In this document: positions 1-9,501 of the stretch, one piece after another
Layout of the letters: each line of letters starts with the position of its first letter
Position numbering within the stretch: the first letter of the stretch is position 1
Assembly: GCA_963803875.1 (NCBI GenBank)
Contig: CAWDOA010000005.1
Location: 9,952 to 73,951 of the forward strand
Reading direction: 5' to 3'
Length of the DNA stretch: 64,000 nt
DNA from: JABDIY01 sp963803875
GTDB lineage: Bacteria > Actinomycetota > Acidimicrobiia > Acidimicrobiales > SZUA-35
The notes under the pieces: generated by a model
Told to the model about the DNA's origin: nothing
The model's database searches: none
The model's input: the letters and a program-made list of their open reading frames with translations, nothing else
Made by a program: the position numbers and the translations under genes

Positions 1-1
1 G

Positions 2-323
2 GCCAACCCTGGCGAGTTGCTCGGTTCTGTGCAGTTCGAGACGCTGATCAAGGAACTGCGCACCATGGCGTCGTATGTTCTGATCGATAGCCCCCCGGTT
101 CTGAGCACGGCCGATGCTGCAACGGCTGCGACCTATTCCGACGGTGTCGTGGTCGTCGTCGACAGCCGACGGACCGAAACCCCGGACCTGCTGAAGGTGC
201 CGCGACGAACTCGGCCGTGCTGGTGCAACCATCGTCGGCGCTGTGTTGAACCGCACGCGAGCCCGCCGTGGCTTGTTCAGTCGGCGCGACTCGTATGCGT
301 ACTACGAAACCGGACAGTCCTAG
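2..323 (+). CDS. Tyrosine-protein kinase (BY-kinase/CpsD-like), C-terminal end, frameshifted
   Basis: Carboxy-terminal part of a bacterial tyrosine kinase of the Wzc/CpsD type, which controls polymerisation and export of cell-surface polysaccharide. The first frame reads through NPGELLGS and then FETLIKEL..YVLIDSPPVL, the typical Walker A'/B region. It continues with VVVVVDSRRTETPDLLK and then becomes nonsense. Shifting frame near position 190 restores GATIVGAVLNR, the usual end of the family, and a stop at 321-323 after a short Tyr-containing tail (YAYY), as expected for autophosphorylation. The 5' part lies outside the window. It is the first gene of the polysaccharide locus. The family call is confident; the break is probably a sequence error. 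Confidence 0.75.
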
Positions 324-329
324 TCCGAC

Positions 330-1698
330 ATGACTGTTGCCGTACGCGATGCGCTGCCTGCGCCCACCCGATTAGCCGAGGCACAGGCAACATGGCGCCA
401 GAGTGCTGCCTACAGAGCTCGCCCTCGTCTCTTCGAGCAAGCGGTCGGTATGGTTGCGCTCACCGTGCTCACCACGGGTTTGCCGACCGAGTGGTTCGTG
501 GTGATCACCGGTGACTTCTACGACGACGTGAACGTGGGTGGCCCGCTGGTCGTTGTGGTCTTCACCATATTGATCGGAACGCTGCTGGCGTTTTCGATGA
601 AGCGACCGAAGGCGATGTTCTATCTGCTCGTATGCGACCTGGTTCTGGTGGCCTTTTCGTTGCTGATCTTCTTTTCGCCGCTCTGGTCTGCTGACTTCGC
701 AACCTCAGTCCGCCGATCGGTTGCTCTGGCGTTGGTCACGCTCATGGGTATCTATTTTGTTGCTCGCTACAGCCTCGAGCAGCTGATCAACCGCCTCTCG
801 ATCGTGTTCTTCATTGCGATGGTTCTCAATCTCATTTGGATCTACGCCCTACCTCAGTACGGAACCGCACGGCGATGACTTCCTCGGGATCACCACCAAT
901 AGAAACAGCCTGGGCCAGCAGGCGGTCTTGGGGTGCCTGGTGATGGTGTTCGCGTTCCGGTCACGAAACCATCGCATCCTCGCCATCATCGGGTTCCTGG
1001 GTTCGCTCTATCTTGTGATCGGAACGAGCTCCAAGACATCGCTGGCGTCGCTGGTTCTCCTTGGCGGGTTGCTCATCGTCTTCTCGACATTCCGAGCCCG
1101 CAAGCAGCTCTTCGGCGCCGTGATCATCAGTGAGTTGACAGCCGGGCTGTTCGGGCTTCTGTTCGCTACTGCAAATCTGGTCTTCTTCACTGACCTCCTG
1201 GATCGCGACATCACCCTCACCGGCCGAACCACCCTGTGGGAGTACCTCCTGGAGCCGATATCGGAGAAGCCCATCCTGGGTCACGGTTGGGAGGCCTTCT
1301 GGGGTGGTTGGGGGTCGCCGGCCCACGAGATCTGGTTGACGAACAACTGGTTCCCTCCAACCGCCCACAACGCGCCGCTCGAGTATCTTCTCGCACTCGG
1401 AGCGGTGGGGCTGGTGTTGTGGGCCGTCATGATGGCCCGTGGGCTATGGCGTTCGATCCACTATTTGCGGGACCGCCCCGGTATCGCCGGCCTGTTCCCG
1501 ATCGCCATCTTTTCCTACGCGTTTCTCTACTCGGTCACCGAGGCCGGGGTCGTGCGCCGGGGGATGGACTGGATGCTGGTGGTGGTGGCACTGGTGGAAA
1601 CGAAGCGCTTCATGGACAAGAACCGTTCAACCCTGGATGGAAGCAGACTTGCCGTGACCAGACAACAGCGTCGTGAGACAGCGGAGCGCGACGCCTGA
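330..1698 (+). CDS. O-antigen ligase/polymerase-like membrane protein (Wzy_C), frameshifted
   Basis: Polytopic membrane protein of the O-antigen ligase/Wzy polymerase superfamily, expected to join or ligate polysaccharide units on the outer face of the membrane. About ten hydrophobic segments are visible. The periplasmic loop motif GRTTLWEYLLEPI..PILGHGWEAFW is typical of the Wzy_C domain, with the GxG and downstream His (HNAPLEYLLALG) expected for the family. The ATG at 330 lies 6 nt after the kinase stop, so the two are probably cotranscribed. Frame changes once near 855-870, between LNLIWIYALPQYG and DDFLGITTNRNSLG. The two halves together match a family-sized protein of about 455 residues. 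The acceptor and donor cannot be inferred. Confidence 0.8.
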
Positions 1699-1710
1699 AC
1701 GTGGGTTGGC

Positions 1711-2604
1711 TCAGCGGCGGATTCTCTGTCTGCCCCACGTGATGAACAAGTTGATGTAGGGAGAGGCCCAGACCAGCGGCCAGGCCGGCCCACCGTGCTG
1801 GCGTACGAGGTGCAGCCAGTCGGCCTTGTTGAGCCCGCGTATCGAGTTGATGTAGGCAATTCGATCGCGCAGGCTGAGCGCAGCGTCATTGTGGGCATCG
1901 GTTCCCCGCGGATTGGATTCGCAGTGCCCTACGGGGACGCTGGGTACCGAGAGGACGAAGCCTGCTTTCGAGGCGCGATATCCGAGGTCGATGTCGCCCC
2001 AACTGTGGTGGTAGGCCGGGTCCATCTGGCCGATCTCTTCGACCACCGATGCCGGGACGAGCACAGCATTGCAGTTCATCGTATCGATCCGGTCGGTTTC
2101 GGAGAGTTTCCTGTGGCGCAACTTCATCGGATTCCACTTGGAATCGCGTACGTAGCCGCCGTAGTTGAACTCTCCGGTTTCTGGGTCGGTGGTGGCTCCG
2201 ACAGCCAGGCCCACGCCCTCGGACCCGTCCTCGGGTGATTCGGCGGCATGGATGAGCTGTTCGAGTGCGTCCGGAAAGAGGATCGTGTCGTCATTCAGAA
2301 GGAAGTAGTGATCGAATCCTCCCTGGTCAATGGCTGTGGCCCACGAAAGATACATCCCCCGATTCCAGAAAAGGTCACCCGTTCCCTCGATGATATGAAC
2401 CTCGGGGTGTGCGGCTCGGACAGCCTCACCGGTACCGTCGGTGCTTCCGTCGTCGACCAGGAACACGGTGAGCTCCGCCTCTGCCACGTCGTTGTCGCCG
2501 CCGAGATCTTCCATAACAGCGGTTTGGGTCTTGAGACGATCCAGACAGGCAAGGGTTGTGTCTCGCCGATTGAAGCAGGTGAGGATGACTGCGATGCGAC
2601 GCAT
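1711..2604 (-). CDS. Family 2 glycosyltransferase
   Basis: Inverting-type GT-A glycosyltransferase, about 297 residues. The N terminus MRRIAVILTCFNRRDTTLAC is the usual GT2 opening, followed by VFLVDDGSTDGTGEAV, LFWNRGMYLSW and YFLLNDDT, the nucleotide-sugar and metal-binding (DD) region. This layout resembles rhamnosyl/galactofuranosyl-type transferases. I chose the internal ATG at 2604 over an upstream one because homology begins at MRRIAV. It is transcribed against the flanking genes, convergent with the ligase-like gene, and lies inside the polysaccharide cluster, so addition of a sugar to a lipid-linked repeat unit is the likely role. The sugar is unknown. Confidence 0.85.
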   Translation of the reverse strand: MRRIAVILTCFNRRDTTLACLDRLKTQTAVMEDLGGDNDVAEAELTVFLVDDGSTDGTGEAVRAAHPEVHIIEGTGDLFWNRGMYLSWATAIDQGGFDHYFLLNDDTILFPDALEQLIHAAESPEDGSEGVGLAVGATTDPETGEFNYGGYVRDSKWNPMKLRHRKLSETDRIDTMNCNAVLVPASVVEEIGQMDPAYHHSWGDIDLGYRASKAGFVLSVPSVPVGHCESNPRGTDAHNDAALSLRDRIAYINSIRGLNKADWLHLVRQHGGPAWPLVWASPYINLFITWGRQRIRR

Positions 2605-2772
2605 CCCACGAAGGTACTGCCACCCATGACCTATGCCATACCGGCCAAGGTTCCCATGGGTAGAGGTTCCCAAACATGCCATCGATCATTTCCCGAGAGT
2701 GCACGGCTTGCTACCTTCATTTGTGAAGGTCCTGAACCAGGACGCAGCGGGCGACAGGCAAGAAGGCGAGAA

Positions 2773-3465
2773 ATGACGGCGCAACACCCAGCAAGTCAAA
2801 ATGAACTCGGCGGAGTTGATCTCAATGGGCTCGTTCTCGACACCAGTGGCATCAGGCGGAGTCGCACGGTGTATGAGCGATTCATGAAACGCCCGCTCGA
2901 CATCATGTTCGCTGGCATTGCCCTTCTGGCGTTGGCTCCGATCCTGGCGCTCACCTGGATCAGCTTGCGGCTGACTCTCGGCTCCGACGTCGTTCTCACC
3001 CAGGATCGAGTTGGCCGAAATGGCCAGCCATTCCAGATGCTGAAGCTCCGCACGATGCACCAAGACCGCAGGGCGGGTTCGGTTCAGTTCGATGGTCACG
3101 ACCGACGACGGACACACAAGAGCTCTGATGATCCGCGCCACACACCCCTGGGTCGCTTCCTTCGAAGCGTGAGCATCGATGAGATCCCTCAACTCCTCAA
3201 CATCTTGAAGGGAGAGATGAGCCTGGTCGGACCTCGGCCCGAGCTGTATCACGTCGCCAAGCAGACCGGCATGCTCGATCATCCTCGACACCTGGTGCGG
3301 CCAGGACTCACCGGCCTGTTCCAGACCTCGGGTCTACGCAGCAAGGCCAACCTGTCCGAGGGGCTGCACCTCGACATGGCCTACGTGATCAATCTTTCCT
3401 TCATGACGGACCTGAAGATCCTTTTCCGAACTGTCGGAGCACTGATCCGCCGCACGGGTACCTAA
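2773..3465 (+). CDS. Undecaprenyl-phosphate sugar-1-phosphate transferase (initiating glycosyltransferase)
   Basis: Short monotopic bacterial sugar transferase (230 aa) of the PglC/WcaJ C-domain family, which loads the first sugar-1-phosphate on undecaprenyl phosphate. Conserved blocks are in order: KRPLDIMFAGIALLALAP (the re-entrant membrane helix), DRVGRNGQPFQMLKLRTM, SIDEIPQLLNILKGEMSLVG followed by PRPE, and a C-terminal RPGLTGLFQTSG. No multi-membrane N-terminal domain is present. The ATG at 2773 follows a purine-rich AAGGCGAG; the reading frame extends further upstream but that part is not family-like. It lies between the GT2 and the phosphatase and probably starts repeat-unit synthesis for this locus. 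Confidence 0.9.
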   Translation: MTAQHPASQNELGGVDLNGLVLDTSGIRRSRTVYERFMKRPLDIMFAGIALLALAPILALTWISLRLTLGSDVVLTQDRVGRNGQPFQMLKLRTMHQDRRAGSVQFDGHDRRRTHKSSDDPRHTPLGRFLRSVSIDEIPQLLNILKGEMSLVGPRPELYHVAKQTGMLDHPRHLVRPGLTGLFQTSGLRSKANLSEGLHLDMAYVINLSFMTDLKILFRTVGALIRRTGT

Positions 3466-3483
3466 ACCGGACAGACTGGGCGG

Positions 3484-4017
3484 ATGGAGAACGAAGACCA
3501 GCGAAAACGAATCCTTTTCGTGTGCACGGCGAACATCTGTCGCAGCCCTACAGCTGAATACCTCGCCCGCCACCGATTCGGTAGCGATGTCTTCCATGTT
3601 CGTTCCGCTGGCTTCATGGCAGCGGACAAGAGTTGCCCCGACGAACTCCAGCGGGTTCTGGCCGGCAGGGGAGTCTCGGTCGCTGACCATCGAAGCTACA
3701 AACTCGACGTTGACACCCTGACGGCCGCCGATTTGATTCTCACCATGGAGTCACGCCATGTGCTCGACGCCACGGTGCTTGATCGTAGATCACTCCGAAA
3801 GATCATTCCCCTGAAGGAAGCGGCGAGAGAAATCCGTAAAGGTGAAACCATCGACGCCTTCCTCGAGCGGATAAACGCCACACGAGATCCTCACAAGTAC
3901 TTGTCCGCAGTCGAGCTCGACGTGGCCGACCCGTACAAGAAGCGATTGAAGGCCTACGAGAAGGCCGTCGAAGAAATCGATGGCTTGGTGTCTACGTTGC
4001 TCTCGCGCCTCCAGTAG
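3484..4017 (+). CDS. Low-molecular-weight protein-tyrosine phosphatase (Wzb/YwlE-like)
   Basis: Cytoplasmic LMW-PTP, 177 aa. The P-loop C(X)5R(S/T) is CTANICRS at the N terminus (after ILFVC), and the general-acid Asp is in DVADPYKK near the C terminus. It lies 18 nt downstream of the sugar transferase in the same orientation. In this context it most likely dephosphorylates the Tyr-rich tail of the kinase at the start of the window, the usual kinase/phosphatase cycle for polysaccharide chain length and export. An arginine-phosphatase role, known in some family members, cannot be excluded from sequence. Confidence 0.9.
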   Translation: MENEDQRKRILFVCTANICRSPTAEYLARHRFGSDVFHVRSAGFMAADKSCPDELQRVLAGRGVSVADHRSYKLDVDTLTAADLILTMESRHVLDATVLDRRSLRKIIPLKEAAREIRKGETIDAFLERINATRDPHKYLSAVELDVADPYKKRLKAYEKAVEEIDGLVSTLLSRLQ

Positions 4018-5218
4018 TGACGCTGCCAGCGGCAGCGAATCCCATCCCCGCGGTCACGACAAGCCATGCGAAGGAAGGCACGCGGAGGGTTGGCTCGACA
4101 ATCCCGTCCACAATCACCACAGCCAAGGTGCCCAGCGTCAGCGTTCGTTCCAACGAATCCGGAGCAGCCCAGGTCCGAAAAGCCAGCCACCCCAGCGAAC
4201 TCAACACTGCGACCAAACCCGGTACTCCGGTGGTCAACCACACGTGCAGAGGCAGCGAATGGGTGTGTTCGGCATCCCAACCAACGCGACCCTCGGCTCG
4301 AAATCGTGAGACGACCGTGCGGTCACGACCGAGTCCGATTCCGGTCACCGGACGTTCCAACGCCACGTCGACGACCTCGGGCCAAAGCACGGTGCGGCCG
4401 TTGAGCGTACGGAGCTCATTCGTTGGTTCCTCGGTGCTTCTCGACAGAGACCGGTTGATCGATTCGCCGGCATTGTTGCTGAGGACTGTCATCGCGCCGA
4501 TCCCTATGAGCGTGCCAACGGCGATGACCACAGCCAATGAGGTCCTCCGGGACAGGTGGGTAGCGAAGTACAACGACAATTCCCACGGCTCCGGCGGCGA
4601 TTCCGGTCCGCGACTGAGTCAACAGAAGCGCTGACAAGCCTACGGCCGTCGCAGCGCTGGTTACGAGGAGGTTCCTTGGCCGACGACCGCCGAAGACCTC
4701 GCTGATCAAGACGGCACCAAATCCAACCATGCCCAGACCGCCGCCGCTCGGGCCATCTGGTTTGGTTCGAGAGAACAGCAGCGTCAGCCGGCCAGTGATA
4801 CCAGCGTTCGCCACCCACGAGCGCAGCGGTAACCGCCATTCCCACCGATGCCAAACCGGCGACACCCACAGCGAGCACGATGTCCTCAGCGGAGCCCGTG
4901 ACGGCCAGTGCGAAGCTGGCGAACCCAATGGCGGCAAAACAACCAACGGCAAGCAGGGACGAACCCGGCTCCGGGGAAACCGCTGCTCCAACGGCGGCCC
5001 ATCCCAGCCAGCCTGCGAGCCAGAGTGCACCTCCGGTGAATCCTGGGAATCCCGGTGACCGCAACGGCAACGAGCATCACAGCCAGAGAGGCCAAGCCCA
5101 AGTACATCGGTTGGGTCCAACCCCATGTTCCGAGGCGCTCTGCATCTACCGCAGCGATGGCAGCGGCAAGCCCGACGAGAACAATCAGACCAGACCGTGA
5201 GGAGGTCAGCGACATCAC
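3992..5218 (-). CDS. Second O-antigen polymerase/ligase-like membrane protein, multiply frameshifted
   Basis: The reading frame has to be followed through three changes. It starts SSRSGLIVLVGLAAAIAAV up to VTGIPRI, then GGALWLAGWLGWAAVGAA, then GMVGFGAVLISEVFGG..LLLTQSRTGIAAGA, then LSNNAGESINRSLSRSTEE..GRTVLWPEVVDVALE. Joined, this gives a polytopic protein with the Wzy_C loop (GRTVLWPE, GIGLGRDR, HTHSLPLHVW), so an O-antigen ligase/polymerase. Breaks lie near 5050, 4810 and 4570. The GTG start at 5218 overlaps the stop of the upstream Wzz-like gene (GTGA), so the two are coupled. Its 3' end overlaps the phosphatase gene by 26 nt, convergently. Breaks are probably sequence errors. Confidence 0.7.
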
Positions 5219-5832
5219 GAAGCTCTGAGCGACTTCAGCAGCGTTGCGATTCCTGCCAGAAGTAGGCCGATGGCCAAAACAGACTGTTCTGGTTGAGCTG
5301 GATACTGAAGTGAGGATGCATACCCCAGCGCCACGAATCGGGATCGACCCGACCGTGCAGCTATTTCACTATCGGCCAAGGCAGACCGCAGCTCGTTGAG
5401 CTCGTCGGTCATCTCCAAGATCAGCTCCTCAGACACCGCTGATCGCTCCGCGGCTTGTTGGGCCGACTCGAACTGCTGGAGTCGATCTCGCAACGACTCT
5501 GTGTCGCTGGAGTTTCGCCGGGCCTGTCGGTCACGTTCGACCAGTCCACCGATTGCGGTGTCGATAACGTCTCGGTCGCGGCCGTCGAACCCTGCGACCT
5601 TCACCGTAGAGCGATCCTGTCGAGCTCTTACCGTTCCATCGAAGGGCTTCAAAGCCTCGTTGAGCGCATCCACCGCGTCGGCCTGGACGTCGGCATGATC
5701 AGGCCACGACGTTTCGTGATCATCGAGGCGCACATCCGCGGCGACAACCGGGTCGGAAGGCAGCACCAGTGCACACAGACCAAGGGCCCCGGCCAACACC
5801 ATTGCACCGCCGAGGAGACTGCCGGACCGCAC
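5215..5832 (-). CDS. Wzz-like chain-length determinant/coiled-coil membrane protein
   Basis: 205 aa protein with a membrane segment at about residues 5-30 and a second at about 180-200. The extracytoplasmic middle is predicted coiled coil (LRDRLQQFESAQQAAERSAV and neighbours). A short Pro-containing stretch, YPAQPEQS, sits just before the second membrane segment, as in Wzz/polysaccharide co-polymerases. It has no kinase domain. It is immediately upstream of, and overlaps by 4 nt, the Wzy-like gene, which fits a Wzz/Wzy pair setting chain length. The family assignment is by architecture only; sequence motifs are weak. Confidence 0.6.
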   Translation of the reverse strand: MRSGSLLGGAMVLAGALGLCALVLPSDPVVAADVRLDDHETSWPDHADVQADAVDALNEALKPFDGTVRARQDRSTVKVAGFDGRDRDVIDTAIGGLVERDRQARRNSSDTESLRDRLQQFESAQQAAERSAVSEELILEMTDELNELRSALADSEIAARSGRSRFVALGYASSLQYPAQPEQSVLAIGLLLAGIATLLKSLRAS

Positions 5833-5859
5833 CCGTTGATTCTAGAACGATCACCCTCC

Positions 5860-7047
5860 CTACGCGGGTAGCGCCCGCCATGTGATCGAACGATTCAGGT
5901 GGTAGTTGCCGATCGTCGCCAGGCCCAGGCCGGCCACCGTGGCCACTGCGGTTCTGGCCAGCCCGTCGGTTCCGATCGCATCGAGGATGAGCTGCTGTGT
6001 TGCTGTTGCAACCAGGACTCCGTGAGCGGCAACACCATGGAACTTCGTCAATCCGACGAGCGATTCAGCGCCCCGCTGTCGGTAGGCGTTGAATGTGAAG
6101 CGGTTGTTCCACCAATAGTTCCACAGCACCGCGGCCTCGATCGCCAGCCACCACGAGGCGGGTGTGGCGGAGAACAGGCCGATGCCGATCAGTACGGTGC
6201 CCCGAACCACAACGCCGGACAACCCCACGATGGCGTAGGCGCTGAACCGTGCGGTTACGAACCGACCCCCGGCGAGTTCGATCAGAGCCATGATGTAAGC
6301 GACGATCACTGAACCGGTGAGTTTGGTTGCCCCGTGGAGGCGCTGGCCGAACGTGAACCCAACCTCGACGACCCTGGGCGGTGAACCGGTGGCGAGGAAC
6401 TCGAGGAGGATCTTGAAACCTCGTGGGTTGACCCGGTTGATGACGGCTTCGTACCGATCCCGGCTGACGACGAAGAAACCACTCATCGGATCGTTGACAG
6501 GGGTCCGCAGCATCAGCCGGGCCAGTCGCGCACCTCCCCAGGAGACCGTTCGGCGCCACGGTCCGAAGTCGCCGTAACTACCTCCCGGCGCCTCGCGGGA
6601 ACCGACTGCAATTTCTGCTCCGTCGTCGATGATCGCGCTCACCAGATCGGGAAGGATGCGCTCATCATGCTGGAGGTCGGCGTCAAGGACCGCGAGGGTT
6701 CGACCTCGAGCCATTCCGAAGCCCGCCATCACCGCGGACGACAGGCCACGGGCGTCGGTGCGCCGCAGAACGCTCAGTCTGGGCTGGCTTCTGGCCAGTT
6801 CGTCTGCGATCTGCCAGGTGCGATCCGGCGAATCGTCGTCGACGACGATGATCTCGTAGTCGACGTCGGCCAGAGCGTTCTCGAGTCGCCGAACCAGAAT
6901 CGGGACGTTTTCTGCTTCGTTGTAGGTAGGGATGATGACACTGACCAAAGGGTTTGCAAGGTCGCGGCGGTCTGAGGTGCGCCGGTCGTATCGGGCGCTG
7001 CCACGCCCTGCTGGGGTGTTCGGTGCCTTGACCGACCTTGGCTCCAT
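5860..7047 (-). CDS. Dolichol/polyprenyl-phosphate glycosyltransferase (GT2) fused to GtrA-like membrane domain
   Basis: 395 aa. The N-terminal GT-A domain (about residues 34-260) shows LVSVIIPTYNEAENVPILVR, IIVVDDDSPDRTWQIADEL, and AVLDADLQHDE, typical of polyprenyl-phosphate mannosyl/glucosyl synthases. The C-terminal part has about four membrane helices with RFSAYAIVGLSGVVVRG and FHGVAAHGVLVATATQQ, matching the GtrA/DPMS2 domain. Such fusions make a lipid-linked monosaccharide that is then used by GT-C enzymes on the outer face. Large membrane proteins later in this window could be such users, but that link is inference. The ATG at 7047 is the chosen start, with no overlap to neighbours. 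Confidence 0.88.
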   Translation of the reverse strand: MEPRSVKAPNTPAGRGSARYDRRTSDRRDLANPLVSVIIPTYNEAENVPILVRRLENALADVDYEIIVVDDDSPDRTWQIADELARSQPRLSVLRRTDARGLSSAVMAGFGMARGRTLAVLDADLQHDERILPDLVSAIIDDGAEIAVGSREAPGGSYGDFGPWRRTVSWGGARLARLMLRTPVNDPMSGFFVVSRDRYEAVINRVNPRGFKILLEFLATGSPPRVVEVGFTFGQRLHGATKLTGSVIVAYIMALIELAGGRFVTARFSAYAIVGLSGVVVRGTVLIGIGLFSATPASWWLAIEAAVLWNYWWNNRFTFNAYRQRGAESLVGLTKFHGVAAHGVLVATATQQLILDAIGTDGLARTAVATVAGLGLATIGNYHLNRSITWRALPA

Positions 7048-7148
7048 ACGTCTTCATCGGCATCGAGGTCGATGGAGGTGAGGGGAGAGGCGTTGAAATC
7101 CGCCCGGACACGTTTGCTGTTCGGTGCCGGCCGGTCTGAAGAACCAAA

Positions 7149-7183
7149 CTGACCCCGGGGGGCGGCGGCAATCCCGGGGTCAG
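7149..7183. repeat. Perfect inverted repeat in divergent intergenic region
   Basis: The arms CTGACCCCGGG and CCCGGGGTCAG (11 bp each) flank a 13-nt loop. They lie between the divergent GT2-GtrA gene (starting 7047) and menG (starting 7347). Read on the minus strand the stem is followed by a T-rich TTTGGTTCTTC, so it could act as an attenuator ahead of the GT2-GtrA gene. It could equally be an operator palindrome. Nothing else recognisable was seen in 7048-7332. Confidence 0.5.
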
Positions 7184-7332
7184 CAGTCGCGTTACTGTTA
7201 GGTAACCACGACGCACGAAGATCATAACACGGTGCAACGGTCAACCGGTAGGGAATTCTTCATTTTTGAATCAACTACCTGCCCGAGGCGGTGGGTCGTC
7301 GCTTCGGTCGGCACCCTCGTCGAACAAACCGC

Positions 7333-7338
7333 TACGGT
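7333..7338 (+). promoter_or_regulatory. Candidate -10 element of menG
   Basis: TACGGT matches TANNNT and ends 8 nt before the GTG start of menG. This would place transcription start at or near the first codon (leaderless mRNA). No clear Shine-Dalgarno is present. Confidence 0.45.
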
Positions 7339-7346
7339 CGGGTCCT

Positions 7347-8045
7347 GTGAACAGCATGCCCACCGACCATCTGCCTGAAGGCGATCAGAAGCGGCAGGCA
7401 GTTCGAACAATGTTCGACACAATCGCCCCGCGGTACGACCTGGTCAACCGGATCATGACGCTTCGGATGGATGTTGGACTGCGAAAGAAGACGATGAAGG
7501 TGGCGAATTTCGATCCGTCATCGACTGTGCTCGATCTTGCCGCAGGGACCGGGGACTTCTGTATCGAACTCGAACAGGGTGGACACCGCGGAATCGGGGT
7601 CGACCTTTCCTACGGCATGCTCGCCGCCGCTCGAACGACCGCACCTCTGGTCCAGGGTGACCTCCTCGCATTGCCGTTTCCCGACCACTCGGTAGACGGC
7701 GCTGTTTGTGGCTATGCCCTTCGAAATCTGATCGAGTTACCAGCCTTCTTCGATGAACTGGCCCGAGTCGTCAGGTCCGGTGGTCGGATCGGATTGTTGG
7801 ACGTGTCGCGACCCGACAGCCGACTCCTCCGAGGAGGGTTCGACGTGTACTTCAACAGGGTCGTCCCCAAGATCGGTGCTCTTTTCTCCGACGCTGCGGC
7901 ATATGACTATCTGCCTCGGTCGGTGTCCTACCTGCCTGAGCGGCAGGAGATGATTGCGATGCTGCGCGTGGCTGGCTTCGCTGATGCGGACCATCGCCAG
8001 CTACACGGTGGGCTTTCCCAACTTCTCAGCGCCACAAGGGACTAA
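7347..8045 (+). CDS. menG: Demethylmenaquinone methyltransferase (MenG/UbiE)
   Basis: Class I SAM-dependent methyltransferase, 232 aa, catalysing the last step of menaquinone biosynthesis (demethylmenaquinone to menaquinone). It has the UbiE signatures FDTIAPRYDLVNRIMTLRMD near the start, the SAM-binding VLDLAAGTGDF, and CGYALRNLIELPAFFDELAR in the middle, plus SYLPERQEMI. A GTG at 7347 with a TANNNT box 8 nt upstream is the preferred start; ATG 7356 is an alternative. It stands alone, followed closely by a small membrane protein gene. Menaquinone as the quinone fits an actinobacterium. Confidence 0.9.
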   Translation: MNSMPTDHLPEGDQKRQAVRTMFDTIAPRYDLVNRIMTLRMDVGLRKKTMKVANFDPSSTVLDLAAGTGDFCIELEQGGHRGIGVDLSYGMLAAARTTAPLVQGDLLALPFPDHSVDGAVCGYALRNLIELPAFFDELARVVRSGGRIGLLDVSRPDSRLLRGGFDVYFNRVVPKIGALFSDAAAYDYLPRSVSYLPERQEMIAMLRVAGFADADHRQLHGGLSQLLSATRD

Positions 8046-8054
8046 GCTTTCGCC

Positions 8055-8414
8055 GTGCGTTGGTTCAACCCGTCCCATCCCCAAACAATGCAGGCTGCGG
8101 TGTTGATCGGCTACATCAGTGGCTTTTTCGCCCTGATCGGAGGCGCCCGGTATTTCGAGTTGGCGCTGCTTGCTGCCCTTGCGATTCTCGGTGGGGCATT
8201 CGGCGTTGCCAACAACAAGCGCATCGGCTGGATTGCGTTGGCAGCCGGAGCAACCTTCTTCGTCCTTCTGAGGATCGTCGATCTGCTGCTCACGGTGCCG
8301 GATGGACTGAACCCAACCCTCTTTCAGCTCAATGCAACGGTCTTCCCGGTGGCGCTGCTCGCGGCGGTGCTGCATCCCCACACCCGCGAGTACATGAAGG
8401 CTTGGTTCGAGTAG
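8055..8414 (+). CDS. Small integral membrane protein of unknown function
   Basis: 119 aa from a GTG start 9 nt after the menG stop, so probably cotranscribed. It has about four hydrophobic segments: AVLIGYISGFFALIGG, LALLAALAILGGAFGVA, IGWIALAAGATFFVLL and a last one near VFPVALLAAVLH. No catalytic or binding motif was recognised. Function cannot be assigned; position after menG may only reflect economical gene packing. Confidence 0.6.
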   Translation: MRWFNPSHPQTMQAAVLIGYISGFFALIGGARYFELALLAALAILGGAFGVANNKRIGWIALAAGATFFVLLRIVDLLLTVPDGLNPTLFQLNATVFPVALLAAVLHPHTREYMKAWFE

Positions 8415-8418
8415 AGCC

Positions 8419-9501
8419 TCAGCCGTGGCGGGTCGCCAGTTGCCCGCAGGCGGCGTCTATGTCGTCGCCCATGGTCGAGCGAATGGTGACATTGATGCCC
8501 CGGTCCCGCAGGAGGCGAGCGAACTCCCTCACCCGCTGAGGGCTCGATCCGGTGGTCGGGTACCCGGGAGTTGCGTTGAGCGGTATCAGGTTGACGTGGG
8601 CCCCGGCCGCCCGGGACACCGAAGCGAGTTCCGCGGCGTCGGCGTCCCTGTCGTTGATTCCGCCGATCATGGCCCATTCGAACGAGACCCGCCTTCCGGT
8701 TTCGGCTCGTACCAGGCGGCACGCCTGAACCAGGTCGGCGATTGGGTGCCGTCGATTTATCGGTACGAGATCGGACCGCAGGTCGTCGTTTGCGGCGTGC
8801 AGCGAGACAGCCAGTCCCACCTGCCGTTTCTCTGCTGCGAACGCCTCCATTGCGGGAATGACACCAACCGTTGACACGGTGATCTTGCGGGCGCCAATTC
8901 CGATGTCGGCGGTGATCCGGTCGATCGAGGTGAGAAGGCGGTCGAGGTTGGCGAGCGGCTCGCCCATTCCCATGAACACAACGTTGGACAGCCGCTGCGG
9001 GGCGGCTGTGCGTTTGGCCCAGTGAACCTGTTCGAGGATCTCCGACACTGAAAGGTGACGCTCGAAGCCGGCCTGTCCGGTGGCACAGAAGCTACAGGCC
9101 ATGGCGCAGCCGGCCTGACTGGAGACACACACGGTTGCCCGTTCGTTGTAGCGCATCAACACCGATTCGATCTGCGCGCCGCCCTGCAGAGCGAAGAGTG
9201 CTTTGGTTGTTCGCCCATCACCCGAGGTCTGGCTGGTCAGCCAGGACAACGCTGGGGGAAACTCCTCCTCGAGCCGACGTCGGAGATGAAGCGGGATGGT
9301 GCTGATTTCATCCGGTAGTTGGCTTCTTTGGTTGACCGCATTCCACACCTGTTCAGTCCTGAAGCGCGGTTCGTCGGACAAGAACGATGCCAGCTGACTG
9401 CGATCCAGATCGAGGAGTGACCGTCGCTCGGGCATTGCGGCCCTCGGGGTTTCCTGGATGTGGAGGATCCGGCCCAACTGCTCCCTCGATACCTCACTCA
9501 T
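8419..9501 (-). CDS. rlmN: Dual-specificity rRNA/tRNA adenine C2-methyltransferase RlmN
   Basis: Radical-SAM methyltransferase of 360 aa that methylates A2503 of 23S rRNA, and A37 of some tRNAs, at C2. The iron-sulphur motif CxxxCxxC is CAMACSFC, followed by ATGQAGF. The NVVFMGMGEPLAN motif and SLHAANDDLRSDLVPINRR are diagnostic. A C-terminal cysteine, the resolving Cys of the two-Cys mechanism, is present (AACGQLA). The start overlaps the mshD stop by 8 nt, so the two form a transcription unit. Confidence 0.95.
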   Translation of the reverse strand: MSEVSREQLGRILHIQETPRAAMPERRSLLDLDRSQLASFLSDEPRFRTEQVWNAVNQRSQLPDEISTIPLHLRRRLEEEFPPALSWLTSQTSGDGRTTKALFALQGGAQIESVLMRYNERATVCVSSQAGCAMACSFCATGQAGFERHLSVSEILEQVHWAKRTAAPQRLSNVVFMGMGEPLANLDRLLTSIDRITADIGIGARKITVSTVGVIPAMEAFAAEKRQVGLAVSLHAANDDLRSDLVPINRRHPIADLVQACRLVRAETGRRVSFEWAMIGGINDRDADAAELASVSRAAGAHVNLIPLNATPGYPTTGSSPQRVREFARLLRDRGINVTIRSTMGDDIDAACGQLATRHG